A DNA stretch of 64,000 nt from Chryseobacterium camelliae (GCF_030818575.1 NZ_JAUTAL010000001.1:2294001-2358000), one strand, 5' to 3'. Positions 53,197 to 63,197 are shown, counted from the stretch's first letter. Notes: generated from the letters alone by a model not told the origin. A program made the numbers and translations.

Positions 53197-53958
53197 ATGA
53201 ATACGACCAACGATAAAAAAGACGATTTTATTTTCGGGCTCCGTCCCGTGATCGAAGCTATTGAAGCAGGAAAAACCATCGATAAAATCTTCGTGCAGAA
53301 CGCGCTGCAGGGACCTATTTATGCAGAACTAAAGGCTGTTTTGGCCCAGAATAAAATCCGTCCGAACTATGTTCCGGTAGAAAAGCTGAACCGTTTTACA
53401 AGAAAAAACCATCAGGGTGTGGTGGCATTTATTTCAGATGTGCCGTTCCATAAAATTGAGGACCTGGTACCTCAGCTTTTCGAAGAGGGAAAAACCCCTT
53501 TTCTACTGATCCTGGACAGGCTTACCGATGTGAGGAATTTCGGTGCGATATGCCGTACGGCAGAGTGTGTGGGCATTGATGCCGTCATTATCCCTGAAAA
53601 AGGCGCAGCCCCAATTAATTCTGATGCGATCAAGACTTCGGCAGGAGCCATCTATAACGTTAAAATCTGTAAGCAGTCGAACCTTGCTCATACGGTAGAC
53701 TTCCTTCAGCAAAGCGGGATCTCAGTATATGCAGCCACCGAAAAAGCACAGAAGGTGATCTATGATGTAGACTTCACCCAGCCCTGCGCCCTCGTTATGG
53801 GGAATGAGGAAACCGGGATTTCCAAGGAAGTGCTTCACCATTCGGATGAAAAAATAAAACTGCCGATAGAAGGAAAAACCCAATCACTGAATGTATCCGT
53901 AGCCTGCGGGGCCATTCTTTATGAAGCCGTAAGACAGAAGACGGTAAAAATCAATTAA
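53197..53958 (+). CDS. rlmB: 23S rRNA (guanosine-2'-O-)-methyltransferase RlmB / TrmH family
   Basis: 253 residues from the ATG at 53197 (a longer frame starts at 53125, but FIFGLRPVIEAIEAGKTIDKIF is the usual beginning). N-terminal L30e-like substrate domain, then SPOUT methyltransferase domain with LILDRLTDVRNFGAICRTAECVGIDAVI, PINSDAIKTSAGAIYNVKI, LVMGNEETGISKEVL and IPIEGKTQSLNVSVA-type motif 3. It should methylate G2251 of 23S rRNA. Confidence 0.92.
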   Translation: MNTTNDKKDDFIFGLRPVIEAIEAGKTIDKIFVQNALQGPIYAELKAVLAQNKIRPNYVPVEKLNRFTRKNHQGVVAFISDVPFHKIEDLVPQLFEEGKTPFLLILDRLTDVRNFGAICRTAECVGIDAVIIPEKGAAPINSDAIKTSAGAIYNVKICKQSNLAHTVDFLQQSGISVYAATEKAQKVIYDVDFTQPCALVMGNEETGISKEVLHHSDEKIKLPIEGKTQSLNVSVACGAILYEAVRQKTVKIN

Positions 53959-53982
53959 TCAACAACAAGCAAAAACAGTTTA

Positions 53983-55029
53983 ATGAAAAACATAGCAGCA
54001 ATCGCGCTTATATCCATAGCTCTGGTATCATGTAAAAAGGAAACCGCCAAAATCACCAAAGTAGATCCCAAAACCGGAAAGACCATTACGGTAGAAGTTC
54101 CCGCAGATTCTGTGGCCAAAGTGGAAGCCAATCCCGCCATCAAGGATTCAGCAGGCATCTACAGGCAGACCTTTAAGCTTGAAAAAGGAAAGACGTATCC
54201 ACTCACTACTTATCAGAGAGATGTAAAAACCATGACCGATCCTAAAGGTAAAACCTTGAACGGAATCAGTGAGTCTACCGATGAAATGACTTTTACGGTA
54301 AATGATGTCAAAGGCAATGTTTATGACATTACCCTCAATCTTATTGCCAAAAGGAATTCCCAGACTTCTCAAGGCAAAACCGTGGTTGTGGATACCAAGC
54401 AGCCGATTCCCAAAGAAGATGACCTTAAAATGATCTGGAACATCAACCGTGCGCTTACCGGAAACAAGCTGAGCATGAAAATGGACGATAAAGGAAAAGT
54501 AATTTCTATTACCGGTTTCGAGCCTGTGTATACGAAGGTTGCTAATGCAGTAGGAACACTGATCAAGGATGCCGACCAGAAGGCAGGCATTGTTGCCAGC
54601 CTGAAAGAGACCTTCAATGAAAAAGTACTGCGGGACCAATTCAATAAAAACCTTACGATCATTCCTAAAAAGGGAGTGAAGATCGGAGAAAAATGGTCTA
54701 CTTCTGAAAATGCGGATGCCGGCGGGAAAATTAAAGTGACTTCCAACTATGTGCTGAAGAGCGTTGGAAACGGTATTGCAGAAATTTCTGTAACCGGCGG
54801 TATTCCTAAGAAAACCGAAAAACAGGCACAGGGGCCGGTTACCCATAGCCTGAGCAGCGAACTGACCCAGAACGGAACAATAAAGTTTGATGAAAACACG
54901 GGCTGGATTACCAATCAGAACATCAATGTTAAAACAACGCAGGTAGAAACCATCTCAGACGGGAAGCAGTCACAGTCTATGCAGAGTGTCACCAACTCTT
55001 CCGTGATGGTAAATCCGTCTGCAAAATAA
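53983..55029 (+). CDS. DUF6263-like lipoprotein
   Basis: 348 residues with lipoprotein signal (Cys17 in LVSC). The mature part begins with KKETAKITKV and has a beta-rich body (YRQTFKLEKGKTYPLTTYQR, GVKIGEKWSTSENADAGGKIKVTSNYVLKSV) that I take as the DUF6263 family, common in Bacteroidota; role unknown. It lies 24 bases after rlmB. Confidence 0.7.
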   Translation: MKNIAAIALISIALVSCKKETAKITKVDPKTGKTITVEVPADSVAKVEANPAIKDSAGIYRQTFKLEKGKTYPLTTYQRDVKTMTDPKGKTLNGISESTDEMTFTVNDVKGNVYDITLNLIAKRNSQTSQGKTVVVDTKQPIPKEDDLKMIWNINRALTGNKLSMKMDDKGKVISITGFEPVYTKVANAVGTLIKDADQKAGIVASLKETFNEKVLRDQFNKNLTIIPKKGVKIGEKWSTSENADAGGKIKVTSNYVLKSVGNGIAEISVTGGIPKKTEKQAQGPVTHSLSSELTQNGTIKFDENTGWITNQNINVKTTQVETISDGKQSQSMQSVTNSSVMVNPSAK

Positions 55030-55046
55030 TACAGACAATCAAAATC

Positions 55047-55271
55047 ATGAAGTATATTTTTGAGTTGGTACTTATTACCATCATTATTTATTTTGTGTGG
55101 AACATCCTGAAAAGGATTTTCTTTAAAAAGTTCCACAGCTATATGTTTAACCAGAACCAGAACACCAGAGACAGACAGCAGCAGGATATTCAAAACTCAA
55201 ATAAGGATAAAGGCCTGAACTGGGATGCGGAAACGGTGGATTATGAAGAAGTAAAGGAAGAGAAAAAATAA
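55047..55271 (+). CDS. Small membrane protein, DUF4834-like
   Basis: 74 residues: one N-terminal helix (about 4-20), a basic segment (KRIFFKKFHSYMFNQNQN), then a hydrophilic tail with NWDAETVDYEEVKEEKK. The family occurs directly upstream of YfhO-type genes in flavobacteria, as here. Role unknown. Confidence 0.7.
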   Translation: MKYIFELVLITIIIYFVWNILKRIFFKKFHSYMFNQNQNTRDRQQQDIQNSNKDKGLNWDAETVDYEEVKEEKK

Positions 55272-55278
55272 ATAACCC

Positions 55279-55311
55279 AACCCTTTCAGAGTTTCGGATT
55301 CTGAAGGGGTT
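55279..55311 (+). terminator. Hairpin between DUF4834-like gene and yfhO
   Basis: AACCCTTTCAGA / TCTGAAGGGGTT, 12 bp with one G-T pair and a nine-base loop, with no T-run. Perhaps a partial terminator or an RNA processing site. Confidence 0.45.
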
Positions 55312-55329
55312 CTCAAATTAAATTAATGT

Positions 55330-57873
55330 ATGCTTAAAAAAAATAAAAATCTGGTTTTCATCCTGGCTAGTCTGGTGGTATTCATCATTCTTGCTTTTGT
55401 ATACGCCAATCCTGTGCTTAGCGGAAAACAACTGTTTCAGCATGACATCGTGCAGTACAGGGGTGGTGCCAAGGAGCTTCTGGACTACCGTGCCGATACC
55501 GGAAAGGAAACTTACTGGAGCGACTCTATGTTCGGAGGAATGCCTACCTATCAGATGGGAAGCCAGTTTAAAGGCGATGTGATCAAAAAGATCGACAGCT
55601 GGCTGAATTTCCTTCCACGACCTGTCAATTACCTTTTCCTGCTTTTTGCCGGATTTTTCTTTTTAGGAATGGTAGCCGTAAGAAACTGGAAGTATGCTCT
55701 CCTGGGAGCTACTTTTTTCGGGCTTTCCACTTATTTCTATATCATTATCGCTGCCGGGCATAATGGTAAAGTCAATACCATTGAATATTTCGCTCCTCTT
55801 CTCGCCGGGATACTGTTAGTTTATATCCGGAGACAATACATCTGGGGATTTATTGTGACTACCCTGTTCATGGGACTTCAGATTGCAGCAAACCACCCAC
55901 AGATGACGTATTACCTGTTTTTAGCCTTAGGATTTTTATTCCTTTCGGAACTGATCAGGGCCATCCAGAAGAAAACGCCGATGAAACATTTCCTTATTTC
56001 TTCGGGAATTATTGCCGCTGCAGGCCTGATCGGGGTTGGAATGAACTCCCAGAGAATCATGGCGAATTCTGAATATATAAAAGAAACAGTACGGGGAAAG
56101 CAGATCCTGACGAATGAAAGCAATACGTCCGGCAAATCCGGCATGGACAAAGAAAGCATGCTGATGTGGAGCTACGGCCAGCTGGAGACCCTGAACCTCT
56201 TCATCCCGAGATTAATGGGAGGCGGTACACAGGAGCCTGAAGGGAAAGAAATGATGAACCATGTACAGGAGCTGGTGCAGGAAAATGTATCCACTCAGGC
56301 TGAAATGGACCGGATCTCTAAAGGTTTCAGCGGCATGACCTACTGGGGAGAACAGCCCGGGACTTCCGGACCAGCATATCAGGGCGCCATTGTCTGTTTC
56401 CTTGCGGTTTTAGGATTTTTCTTTGCAAACAGGAAATACAGATACTGGATCCTCGGAGTTTCGGTACTGACTATTCTTCTGGCATGGGGAAGCAATTTCA
56501 TGCCTCTTTCAGATTTCTTTATAGATTACGTGCCGTTTTATAACAAATTCAGGGCTCCTTCATCCATTCTGGTGGTGGTAGAACTTCTCTTCCCGCTGAT
56601 TGCAATGATTGGTCTCTATAAATTTTTCACGGATGAAAAACTGACCCAGGAATACAAGCAGAAGATTCTGTTGTATGTCAGCGGAGCCACTTTAGGCCTG
56701 CTGCTGATCCTGTTATTCTTCGGGAAATCTCTCTTGGGCTTCCATACGGCCAATGAAAAGATGTACTTCCCGCCGTTCCTTCTGGATTACCTGGTGGAAG
56801 AACGGTATAAGCTCTTCAGGACAGATGCAATTAAAGCATTTTTCTATGTGGCCATAGCTGCTGCTGCATTGTTCATGGTGCTGAAAAACAAGCTCAGCCA
56901 GAATGTGGCGCTGATCATTATCGGGGCAGTAAGCCTTTTTGATTTATGGACTGTTAACAAGCGCTACCTGAATGATGAAAACTATGTAGATAAAATTTTC
57001 GCGGAAAATCCTTTCCAGACAGAGACGTCCGAGCTTCTTCAGGAAAAGGTACAGGGGAATCCTAACCTGGAGCCTCTACTGGCGCATGTTAATGTGAATA
57101 AAACCCTGGAAACCATTGCAGAAAAGGATCAGACCCACTACCGTATCTTCAATAATATCTTGGGCACCTTCAGCGAAACCAATACCTCTTATTTCAAATC
57201 ATCCATCGGAGGTTACCATGCGGTAAAACTGAGGAGATATGATGATGTGATCAATGAATATTTCCAGGTGATGGATTCGGTAAAGGTACCGAATGTCCTG
57301 AACCTGCTCAATGCCAAATACTGGGTAGTAGGAGGACCGGATCAGCCTCAGGCACTTCCAAACCCTAAAGCCAATGGAAATGCATGGTTGGTAAGCGACA
57401 TTAAATTTGTCAATACCCCGAATGAGGAGATCAAGTCCATCGGAATTATCGACAGCAAAAAAACGGCGGTTGTTGCCGCTTCAGACAGAAAATATTTCGA
57501 CGGCAAACCTGTTCAGGCAGACCCGGCTGCCTTCATCAATCTGACGAAATACCAACCGAATGAACTGGAGTTCAAATCGCAGTCTAAAACACCTCAATTA
57601 GCTGTATTTTCTGAAATTTACTATCCTCACGGATGGAAAGTGTTTGTGGATGAAAAAGAAGTGCCATATATCAAGGCGGATTATCTGTTACGCGCCGTCT
57701 ATCTGCCAGCCGGAGCCCACAATATCAGAATGATATTTGAACCTGAGGTGATTGAAAAAGGAAAATGGATATCCCTGCTTTGCTTCGGGCTGTTTATCCT
57801 GTTGAGTGCAGGAGGAATTTTCTGGATGAAGAAAAATAAAGACCGGAAAATTACCGTTGAAGAAAAAATATAA
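55330..57873 (+). CDS. YfhO family membrane protein
   Basis: 847 residues with about 12-14 membrane helices in the first two thirds (LVFILASLVVFIILAFVYANPVLSG at the start; YIIIAAGHNGKVNTIEYFAPLLAGILLVYI) and a C-terminal periplasmic domain (about 560-800) ending in a final helix. YfhO is a GT-C-like protein linked to glycosylation of wall polymers in Firmicutes; in Bacteroidota its function is not established. A GT4 gene follows 68 bases downstream, so a role in glycan assembly is plausible. Confidence 0.9.
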   Translation: MLKKNKNLVFILASLVVFIILAFVYANPVLSGKQLFQHDIVQYRGGAKELLDYRADTGKETYWSDSMFGGMPTYQMGSQFKGDVIKKIDSWLNFLPRPVNYLFLLFAGFFFLGMVAVRNWKYALLGATFFGLSTYFYIIIAAGHNGKVNTIEYFAPLLAGILLVYIRRQYIWGFIVTTLFMGLQIAANHPQMTYYLFLALGFLFLSELIRAIQKKTPMKHFLISSGIIAAAGLIGVGMNSQRIMANSEYIKETVRGKQILTNESNTSGKSGMDKESMLMWSYGQLETLNLFIPRLMGGGTQEPEGKEMMNHVQELVQENVSTQAEMDRISKGFSGMTYWGEQPGTSGPAYQGAIVCFLAVLGFFFANRKYRYWILGVSVLTILLAWGSNFMPLSDFFIDYVPFYNKFRAPSSILVVVELLFPLIAMIGLYKFFTDEKLTQEYKQKILLYVSGATLGLLLILLFFGKSLLGFHTANEKMYFPPFLLDYLVEERYKLFRTDAIKAFFYVAIAAAALFMVLKNKLSQNVALIIIGAVSLFDLWTVNKRYLNDENYVDKIFAENPFQTETSELLQEKVQGNPNLEPLLAHVNVNKTLETIAEKDQTHYRIFNNILGTFSETNTSYFKSSIGGYHAVKLRRYDDVINEYFQVMDSVKVPNVLNLLNAKYWVVGGPDQPQALPNPKANGNAWLVSDIKFVNTPNEEIKSIGIIDSKKTAVVAASDRKYFDGKPVQADPAAFINLTKYQPNELEFKSQSKTPQLAVFSEIYYPHGWKVFVDEKEVPYIKADYLLRAVYLPAGAHNIRMIFEPEVIEKGKWISLLCFGLFILLSAGGIFWMKKNKDRKITVEEKI

Positions 57874-57882
57874 ATTATAATG

Positions 57883-57909
57883 CGGGGCTTCATGAAAATG
57901 ACAGCCCCG
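57883..57909 (+). terminator. Hairpin after yfhO
   Basis: CGGGGCT ... AGCCCCG stem with CAT/ATG continuation and a bulge; no T-run. It lies 10 bases after the stop. Confidence 0.5.
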
Positions 57910-57941
57910 TATCATGGGAATCACAACCGTGTTTTATCATT

Positions 57942-59255
57942 ATGCAGCAGAAAAAAGTTCTTATCATCACCTATTACTGGCCCCCTGCAGGCGGACCTGG
58001 GGTACAGAGATGGCTGAAATTTGCCAAATACCTTCCTGAGTTCGGATGGGAACCGGTCATCTATACTCCTGAAAACCCAAGTTATCCTTTGGTAGACGAG
58101 AGCCTGATTAATGATGTTCCTCCCGGCATCGAAACCATCAGAACCAAAATCTGGGAACCTTATCAGCTGGCAGAAAAGCTGAATAAGAACAATAAAAAAT
58201 TCAAAGCCGGCCAGTTTGACGTCGGCAAAAACCAAAGCTGGAAGTCCAGGCTTTCGATTTGGGTGCGCGGGAATTTCTTTATTCCCGATGCACGGGTATT
58301 CTGGGTCAATCCTTCTGTAAAATTCCTGGAACGCTATCTAAAAGAGCATCAAATTGATGTAGTGGTCACTTCAGGACCGCCCCACTCGCTTCATCTTATC
58401 GGTTTAGGACTTAAAAAAAAGTTTGAAAGCCTGAAATGGATTGCTGATTTCCGGGACCCCTGGACGGAAATTTCGTACTATAAGCACCTTAAACTTACCT
58501 CCCGCTCTGACATGAAACACCGGCGGCTCGAACGGGAAGTTTTCGCAAAGGCAGACCTTACTTTAGCCACCAGCTACAGCGATGCAGAAAATTTCCGTAA
58601 AAAGGGAGCCCATGCTTTATGCATTACCAATGGATTTGATGAAAGCGATGCAGAAAGAAGAGAAAAAAACGCTGGTAAAACAGCTTCTGAAGACAAGTTT
58701 ACGTTGAGTTATATCGGTGTCCTAGAACAGCTCCGCAATCCTGAGGTCCTCTGGAAGGTACTTATGGAACTCGTGGCAACACAGCCTGATTTTACACGTA
58801 ATTTCCAATTGAAATTTGCCGGCAAGATCGATGACAGGATTCTAGATGCCCTGCTGAGCTCAAATCTTAAGAACCATATAACCAACCTAGGCTATCTTTC
58901 ACATGATAAAGCGGTAGAAGAAATGAACCATGCTGACCTTCTCCTGATTACGAATTTCCCCGATCCACCCTCCAAAGGCATTATTCCCGGAAAGATTTTC
59001 GAGTACCTCGCTACAGGGAAACAGATCATCTCTTTCGGACCGGAAGATGCCGATGTAGCTAAAATCCTGGATGAAAGCCAGTCAGGAAAGCATTTCAGCT
59101 ATAATAGCACTGAAAGTGTGAAAAGCTTTATCCTTGACCAGTATAACAACTGGAAAAATGGTATTGTCCCTGAAAAAAACCGTAATATCAGTCAGTTTTC
59201 AAGGAAACATTTAACCGGAACATTGGCAGAAGTCCTGAATCAAATCGTCCACTGA
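57942..59255 (+). CDS. Glycosyltransferase family 4 protein
   Basis: 437 residues. GT-B fold: YYWPPAGGPGVQRWLKFAKYLPEFGW (N-terminal donor loop), WIADFRDPWTEISYYKH, and a C-terminal half with LGYLSHDKAVEEMNHADLLLITNFP and GIIPGKIFEYLATGKQIISFGPEDADVAKIL (the E-x7-E region). Transfers a sugar to an unknown acceptor. It overlaps the convergent lipoprotein gene by 16 bases. Confidence 0.9.
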   Translation: MQQKKVLIITYYWPPAGGPGVQRWLKFAKYLPEFGWEPVIYTPENPSYPLVDESLINDVPPGIETIRTKIWEPYQLAEKLNKNNKKFKAGQFDVGKNQSWKSRLSIWVRGNFFIPDARVFWVNPSVKFLERYLKEHQIDVVVTSGPPHSLHLIGLGLKKKFESLKWIADFRDPWTEISYYKHLKLTSRSDMKHRRLEREVFAKADLTLATSYSDAENFRKKGAHALCITNGFDESDAERREKNAGKTASEDKFTLSYIGVLEQLRNPEVLWKVLMELVATQPDFTRNFQLKFAGKIDDRILDALLSSNLKNHITNLGYLSHDKAVEEMNHADLLLITNFPDPPSKGIIPGKIFEYLATGKQIISFGPEDADVAKILDESQSGKHFSYNSTESVKSFILDQYNNWKNGIVPEKNRNISQFSRKHLTGTLAEVLNQIVH

Positions 59256-59878
59256 TCATTGATGATAGCAATTAGGTAGTATTTTCCCTGATATGGTTCA
59301 AATACCATACGAAGCGTATTCCAGTCCATTGGATGCTCTTCATCAGGTGGTTTGATATAATTTTCTGTAAAATCAGCATTTTTGTATATTTCTCTGAGGT
59401 TATTTAAGGAATTCCCCACAACGCCGAATTCATTATAGGTTAATTTCCCGGTGGTAAAATCTTTGCAATAAACCCATTTAGACAGGTAATCACTGATGCT
59501 TGCTTTATACAGATCCCCGGATCCGTCCATGGCGCCCCAGGTGAAAAGGGTTTTAGTTGGCAGGTACTTTTCGAATTCTGCCCTGGAGAAATGCTTGTCC
59601 TCTTGAGGACTTATAAAGGCATACATAGAGAAGGTAATGCCTTTTTCAGGATGAATATAGGCAGACAGTTTATGATATTGCTTATTTTTCAGAATCTCAA
59701 GAATCTCTTTATTCAGTTGGGTAATGGCTTCTTTCCTATTATCATCCTTCTGGGTTTCTCCTGAAACCTTCTGCTGGACATGAGTGCTGTCTTGTTGGGA
59801 TTCTGCAGGCTTTTTCGGCGCTTTTTTACACCCCAGAATACTTCCTGCGATGATTAGTGACATGAGTATTTTTTTCAT
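59240..59878 (-). CDS. Lipoprotein of unknown function
   Basis: 212 residues from the ATG at 59878 (the frame extends 17 codons). Lipobox Cys in SILGCKKAPKKP, then a charged Gln/Ser/Lys linker (about 20-60) and a mixed domain with SAYIHPEKGITFSMYAFISP and a C-terminal EPYQGKYYLIAIINDQWTI. I recognise no family. Convergent with the glycosyltransferase, overlapping by 16 bases. Confidence 0.72.
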   Translation of the reverse strand: MKKILMSLIIAGSILGCKKAPKKPAESQQDSTHVQQKVSGETQKDDNRKEAITQLNKEILEILKNKQYHKLSAYIHPEKGITFSMYAFISPQEDKHFSRAEFEKYLPTKTLFTWGAMDGSGDLYKASISDYLSKWVYCKDFTTGKLTYNEFGVVGNSLNNLREIYKNADFTENYIKPPDEEHPMDWNTLRMVFEPYQGKYYLIAIINDQWTI

Positions 59879-60014
59879 TTGCTTTTTGTTTGCTATAAAG
59901 CACCAAATCCGATGCCATCTATGAAGCATTACAGGTGCTAAAAGTATCGTTGGTCTTTACAATTTTTGGGGATTACTTCTTGCAGCAGATGTTCTGTAAT
60001 TTGTAAATACATTG

Positions 60015-60022
60015 TACCTTTG
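60015..60022 (+). promoter_or_regulatory. ypdA -7 box with leaderless spacing
   Basis: TACCTTTG, four bases (TGAT), then ATG at 60027. It supports 60027 over the upstream TTG at 60012. Confidence 0.6.
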
Positions 60023-60026
60023 TGAT

Positions 60027-60995
60027 ATGGAAATGCTGGATATCCTCATTATCGGAGGCGGGCCCATAGGCCTGAACTGTGCACTGGAAGCACGTAAACA
60101 TCACCTGGACTATCTGATTATAGAAAAGGGCACAATTGTCAATTCCCTATATAATTATCCGTTATACATGAAGTTTTTCTCCACCGCAGAAAAGCTTGAA
60201 ATCGGTGAGATCCCTTTCATTTCTGCTGCAACCAAGCCGGGAAGGCAGGAAGCGCTGGAATATTACCAGGGCATTACCCGTCAGAAAGGCCTCAACATCC
60301 ATCTGTACGAAAAGGTGCTGAATGTGCTGCGACATGACGGTTATTTTCAAATCAAAACAACAAAAACTTCTTATCAGGCTAAAAATGTAATCATCGCAAC
60401 CGGATTTTACGACATTCCCAACCTGATGGAGATTCCCGGAGAGGAATTGCCGAAAGTAAAGCATTACTACACTGAACCCTATCCTTACGCACAGCAGAAA
60501 ATTGTGGTTGTGGGTTCAAGCAACTCAGCAGTAGACGCCGCTCTGGAAACATACCGAAAAGGAGCTGAAGTCACCATGATCATCCGCCATGCAGAAATTT
60601 CCCCAAACGTGAAATACTGGGTGAAACCGGATATTGAAAACAGGATCGCAGAAGGCAGCATAAAAGCGCATTTTCATTCGGCACTTGTAGAAATTAAAGA
60701 GCATTCTGTTATTTTCGGGGATGAAAACGGAATTCTTCAGGAAATCGACAATGATTTCGTACTGGCTATGACCGGCTATCTTCCTGATTTTGATTTCCTC
60801 AAAAATTCCGGGATAGAATTGCAGGGCGATTGTTTAAATCCTTTCTACCATCCGGAAACGATGGAAACCAATGTAAAGAACCTGTATCTGGCAGGAGTTG
60901 TCTGCGGAGGCAAGGATACCCATTTGTGGTTTATTGAAAACTCAAGGATACATGCGGAGATGATTGTAAATGATATTATTTCAAAATCAAACTGA
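60027..60995 (+). CDS. ypdA: YpdA-type bacillithiol disulfide reductase (FAD/NADPH)
   Basis: 322 residues from the ATG at 60027. FAD-binding GGGPIGLNCALEARKH near residue 12, IATGFYDIPNLMEIPGE, the NADPH-binding VVVGSSNSAVDAALETYRKGAEVTMI, and LAMTGYLPDFDFL. It reduces bacillithiol disulfide to maintain redox balance. The pattern matches YpdA rather than thioredoxin reductase because the CxxC of TrxB is absent. DinB at 52.6 kb is a possible partner; other bacillithiol genes are not in the window. Confidence 0.9.
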   Translation: MEMLDILIIGGGPIGLNCALEARKHHLDYLIIEKGTIVNSLYNYPLYMKFFSTAEKLEIGEIPFISAATKPGRQEALEYYQGITRQKGLNIHLYEKVLNVLRHDGYFQIKTTKTSYQAKNVIIATGFYDIPNLMEIPGEELPKVKHYYTEPYPYAQQKIVVVGSSNSAVDAALETYRKGAEVTMIIRHAEISPNVKYWVKPDIENRIAEGSIKAHFHSALVEIKEHSVIFGDENGILQEIDNDFVLAMTGYLPDFDFLKNSGIELQGDCLNPFYHPETMETNVKNLYLAGVVCGGKDTHLWFIENSRIHAEMIVNDIISKSN

Positions 60996-61054
60996 TCTCT
61001 CTATCATGCAGATCAGGATTTACTTACAAAAAATTTAGGTAATTTAATCTTGTA

Positions 61055-63085
61055 CTAAAACCCGATATTCACACCGAAAACAAAATTCCTTTTTGCTGCC
61101 GGATTATAAAACCGGTTTCCGAAGGCATTAATGTCGAACCCTGAACCATAATCCTCATTGTAAAGATTCTGAACCTGTAACTGCAGGCTCACTTTTGTGC
61201 CTTCAAAATAGAGCGTATATCTAAACTGGATATTGCCTACGAAACTGGATTCCGACCAGACCGAATTGGCATCATTCAAAGGGATTCCTGAAGTGTAAAA
61301 ATGGGAGTAATCAACGGACAATTTATTGAAAAAGGTGAAGTTCAGTAAGGAACTGACCGTAGTTTTAGGAACGCCTGTCAAATCATTTCCGGAAAAGTCG
61401 TTTTGGTTCTGACGGTACTCTTTAAAAGTAAAATCGTAGAAACTTCCTGAAAACCGGAACCTGAAATGGCTCAGAAAACGATTTCTCAGATTAAAATCTC
61501 TTGATTCCAGAAGCAGTTCCAGCCCTTTCTGGACGGTTCCCCCTGCATTCACAAAATATTCCTGTCCGGCTTCGTTCTGCCTTCTTACAATGGCATCATT
61601 CAGCCTGAAATCAAAATAGCTGCCTTCTACAAAAACGGCATTCCCGAACTCTTTCCGGATCCCGATTTCCTTATTCCAGCCATATTCCGAGTGAAGTCCC
61701 AGATTGAATTCCTGATTGGAAGACCGGATTTCCTCATTGGTCGGCGCGGAATTCCCTTTCCCGATTTTAGCCCTGACCGAAAGCCTTTTGGTTATCAGGT
61801 ACGTCAGTCCGAAATTCGGCAGCCACTGGTTCTTAAAATGTACATTCCCCTGTTCGCTGCGCGGAAAGAGACGTTCCCATTCATAAGTATTGGAATTCAG
61901 GCTTAGGGAAACATCTGTGAACAGTTTGTCCTGAATATTGAGCTTCTGTGAGACAAAGTAAAACCCAGACCTGTTTTTAATCCGGTCAAAACTCTGCGGA
62001 TTCCCTTCAGATCCCCTATTGTTGTCGTAGTTTTTTACCAGAATATCGTTCAGTCCGCCTTCAAAGCCCAGCCGGTAGGCCAATGATATGTTCTCCCAGT
62101 TTTTTTCATAATTGAAATGAGTCCTTAAAGCAACATTCTTCTCAAAACGGTTTTCGAAATTGGTAATGAAAGGATTTTCGAAATCTACATAAGATCCCTG
62201 AACCATTATAAAATGGGACAATTCCGGGGTGAACTGATACTCATGGGACAATCCGGCAAGAATCATCCGGTTGCGGATGCCCGCGTTCTGTTCCCTTGCT
62301 CCCGGTGCTGTTTTGGTAGCAGGCCTCGCCTGCTTTCTATCGGTCTGCATCTGTTCCAGCGTGAGTCCGCCCGGCGTTTCATAGTTAAGATCGCCCAAAA
62401 GTACCATTGCTTTTACATTTCCTTTTTCTGAATACTGGAAATGATCTTTAAGAAATATCTGTTTCCGCTGAACGGCAGATTGCTCACGGTAAGAATCTGT
62501 ACGGTAATAATTCTGGAAGACCTCTATAAAGTGCTTACCGAGCCGCCTGGAAACATCTATATTCTGGTTGAACATTCCGTAACTGCCAATTGCGGCACCG
62601 GCAGACGCATGCTCTGTCTTACGGGTCTGAAGAAGAACAGTGCCACCCGTTACCGCTCCGTAATCACCGCTTTCCGGGCCTTTATATATTTCCATCCTGT
62701 TGATCAGCTCCGGTGAAATCATATTGAAATACGTATTCCCTGAAGCATCGGACAGGATGAAATCATCCAGGTAAACTTTTATATTCCGCACTCCAAACGG
62801 AGACCTGAGTGTACTGCCACGGACGGAAATCCTGTAGCTGCCCGGAGATCGCTCTTCCATTCTGGCTCCGGGAACCTGATTAAAGGATTCCAGCAATCTT
62901 TCCGGGGTGTTCTGATCTAGTAAGTTTCCTGAAATAACGGCGGCCGACTTGGTAGAGGCCATGAACGGAACCGGCTTCTTGTAGGCATCGATACGCACTT
63001 CCGATATCAGTGTGGCAGAATCTTTTTCCTGAGCATACAGGACAGAACCGGAAAATACAGTAAGCAGAAGGTATAGTTTTGTCAT
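61055..63085 (-). CDS. TonB-dependent outer-membrane receptor
   Basis: 676 residues from the ATG at 63085; an upstream frame to TTG 63139 is unlikely. Signal peptide 1-19 (LYA-Q). Plug domain (about 45-150, RLLESFNQVPGARMEERSPGSYRISVRG, VYLDDFILSDASGNTYFNMISPELINRMEIYKGPESGDYGAVTGG), then a 22-strand barrel ending in an aromatic residue (NFVFGVNIGF). No N-terminal carboxypeptidase-like domain, so it is not a SusC-type. Similar receptors import ferric siderophores or cobalamin; the ligand is not shown. No riboswitch precedes it. Confidence 0.92.
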   Translation of the reverse strand: MTKLYLLLTVFSGSVLYAQEKDSATLISEVRIDAYKKPVPFMASTKSAAVISGNLLDQNTPERLLESFNQVPGARMEERSPGSYRISVRGSTLRSPFGVRNIKVYLDDFILSDASGNTYFNMISPELINRMEIYKGPESGDYGAVTGGTVLLQTRKTEHASAGAAIGSYGMFNQNIDVSRRLGKHFIEVFQNYYRTDSYREQSAVQRKQIFLKDHFQYSEKGNVKAMVLLGDLNYETPGGLTLEQMQTDRKQARPATKTAPGAREQNAGIRNRMILAGLSHEYQFTPELSHFIMVQGSYVDFENPFITNFENRFEKNVALRTHFNYEKNWENISLAYRLGFEGGLNDILVKNYDNNRGSEGNPQSFDRIKNRSGFYFVSQKLNIQDKLFTDVSLSLNSNTYEWERLFPRSEQGNVHFKNQWLPNFGLTYLITKRLSVRAKIGKGNSAPTNEEIRSSNQEFNLGLHSEYGWNKEIGIRKEFGNAVFVEGSYFDFRLNDAIVRRQNEAGQEYFVNAGGTVQKGLELLLESRDFNLRNRFLSHFRFRFSGSFYDFTFKEYRQNQNDFSGNDLTGVPKTTVSSLLNFTFFNKLSVDYSHFYTSGIPLNDANSVWSESSFVGNIQFRYTLYFEGTKVSLQLQVQNLYNEDYGSGFDINAFGNRFYNPAAKRNFVFGVNIGF

Positions 63086-63197
63086 CGCTATAGATGAGCA
63101 AAAACCGTTCTTATTATGATGATAAGAGCAAATTATCAACAGACTTTAACAATATAAGCGATATATTAATTGTTGGCAGTCAAGAATGATCTTATTT

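Noticed and set aside
61055..63085. TonB receptor as the target missing from the cobalamin riboswitch
   Set aside because: It is 25 kb away, lacks any riboswitch and gives no hint of B12 specificity.
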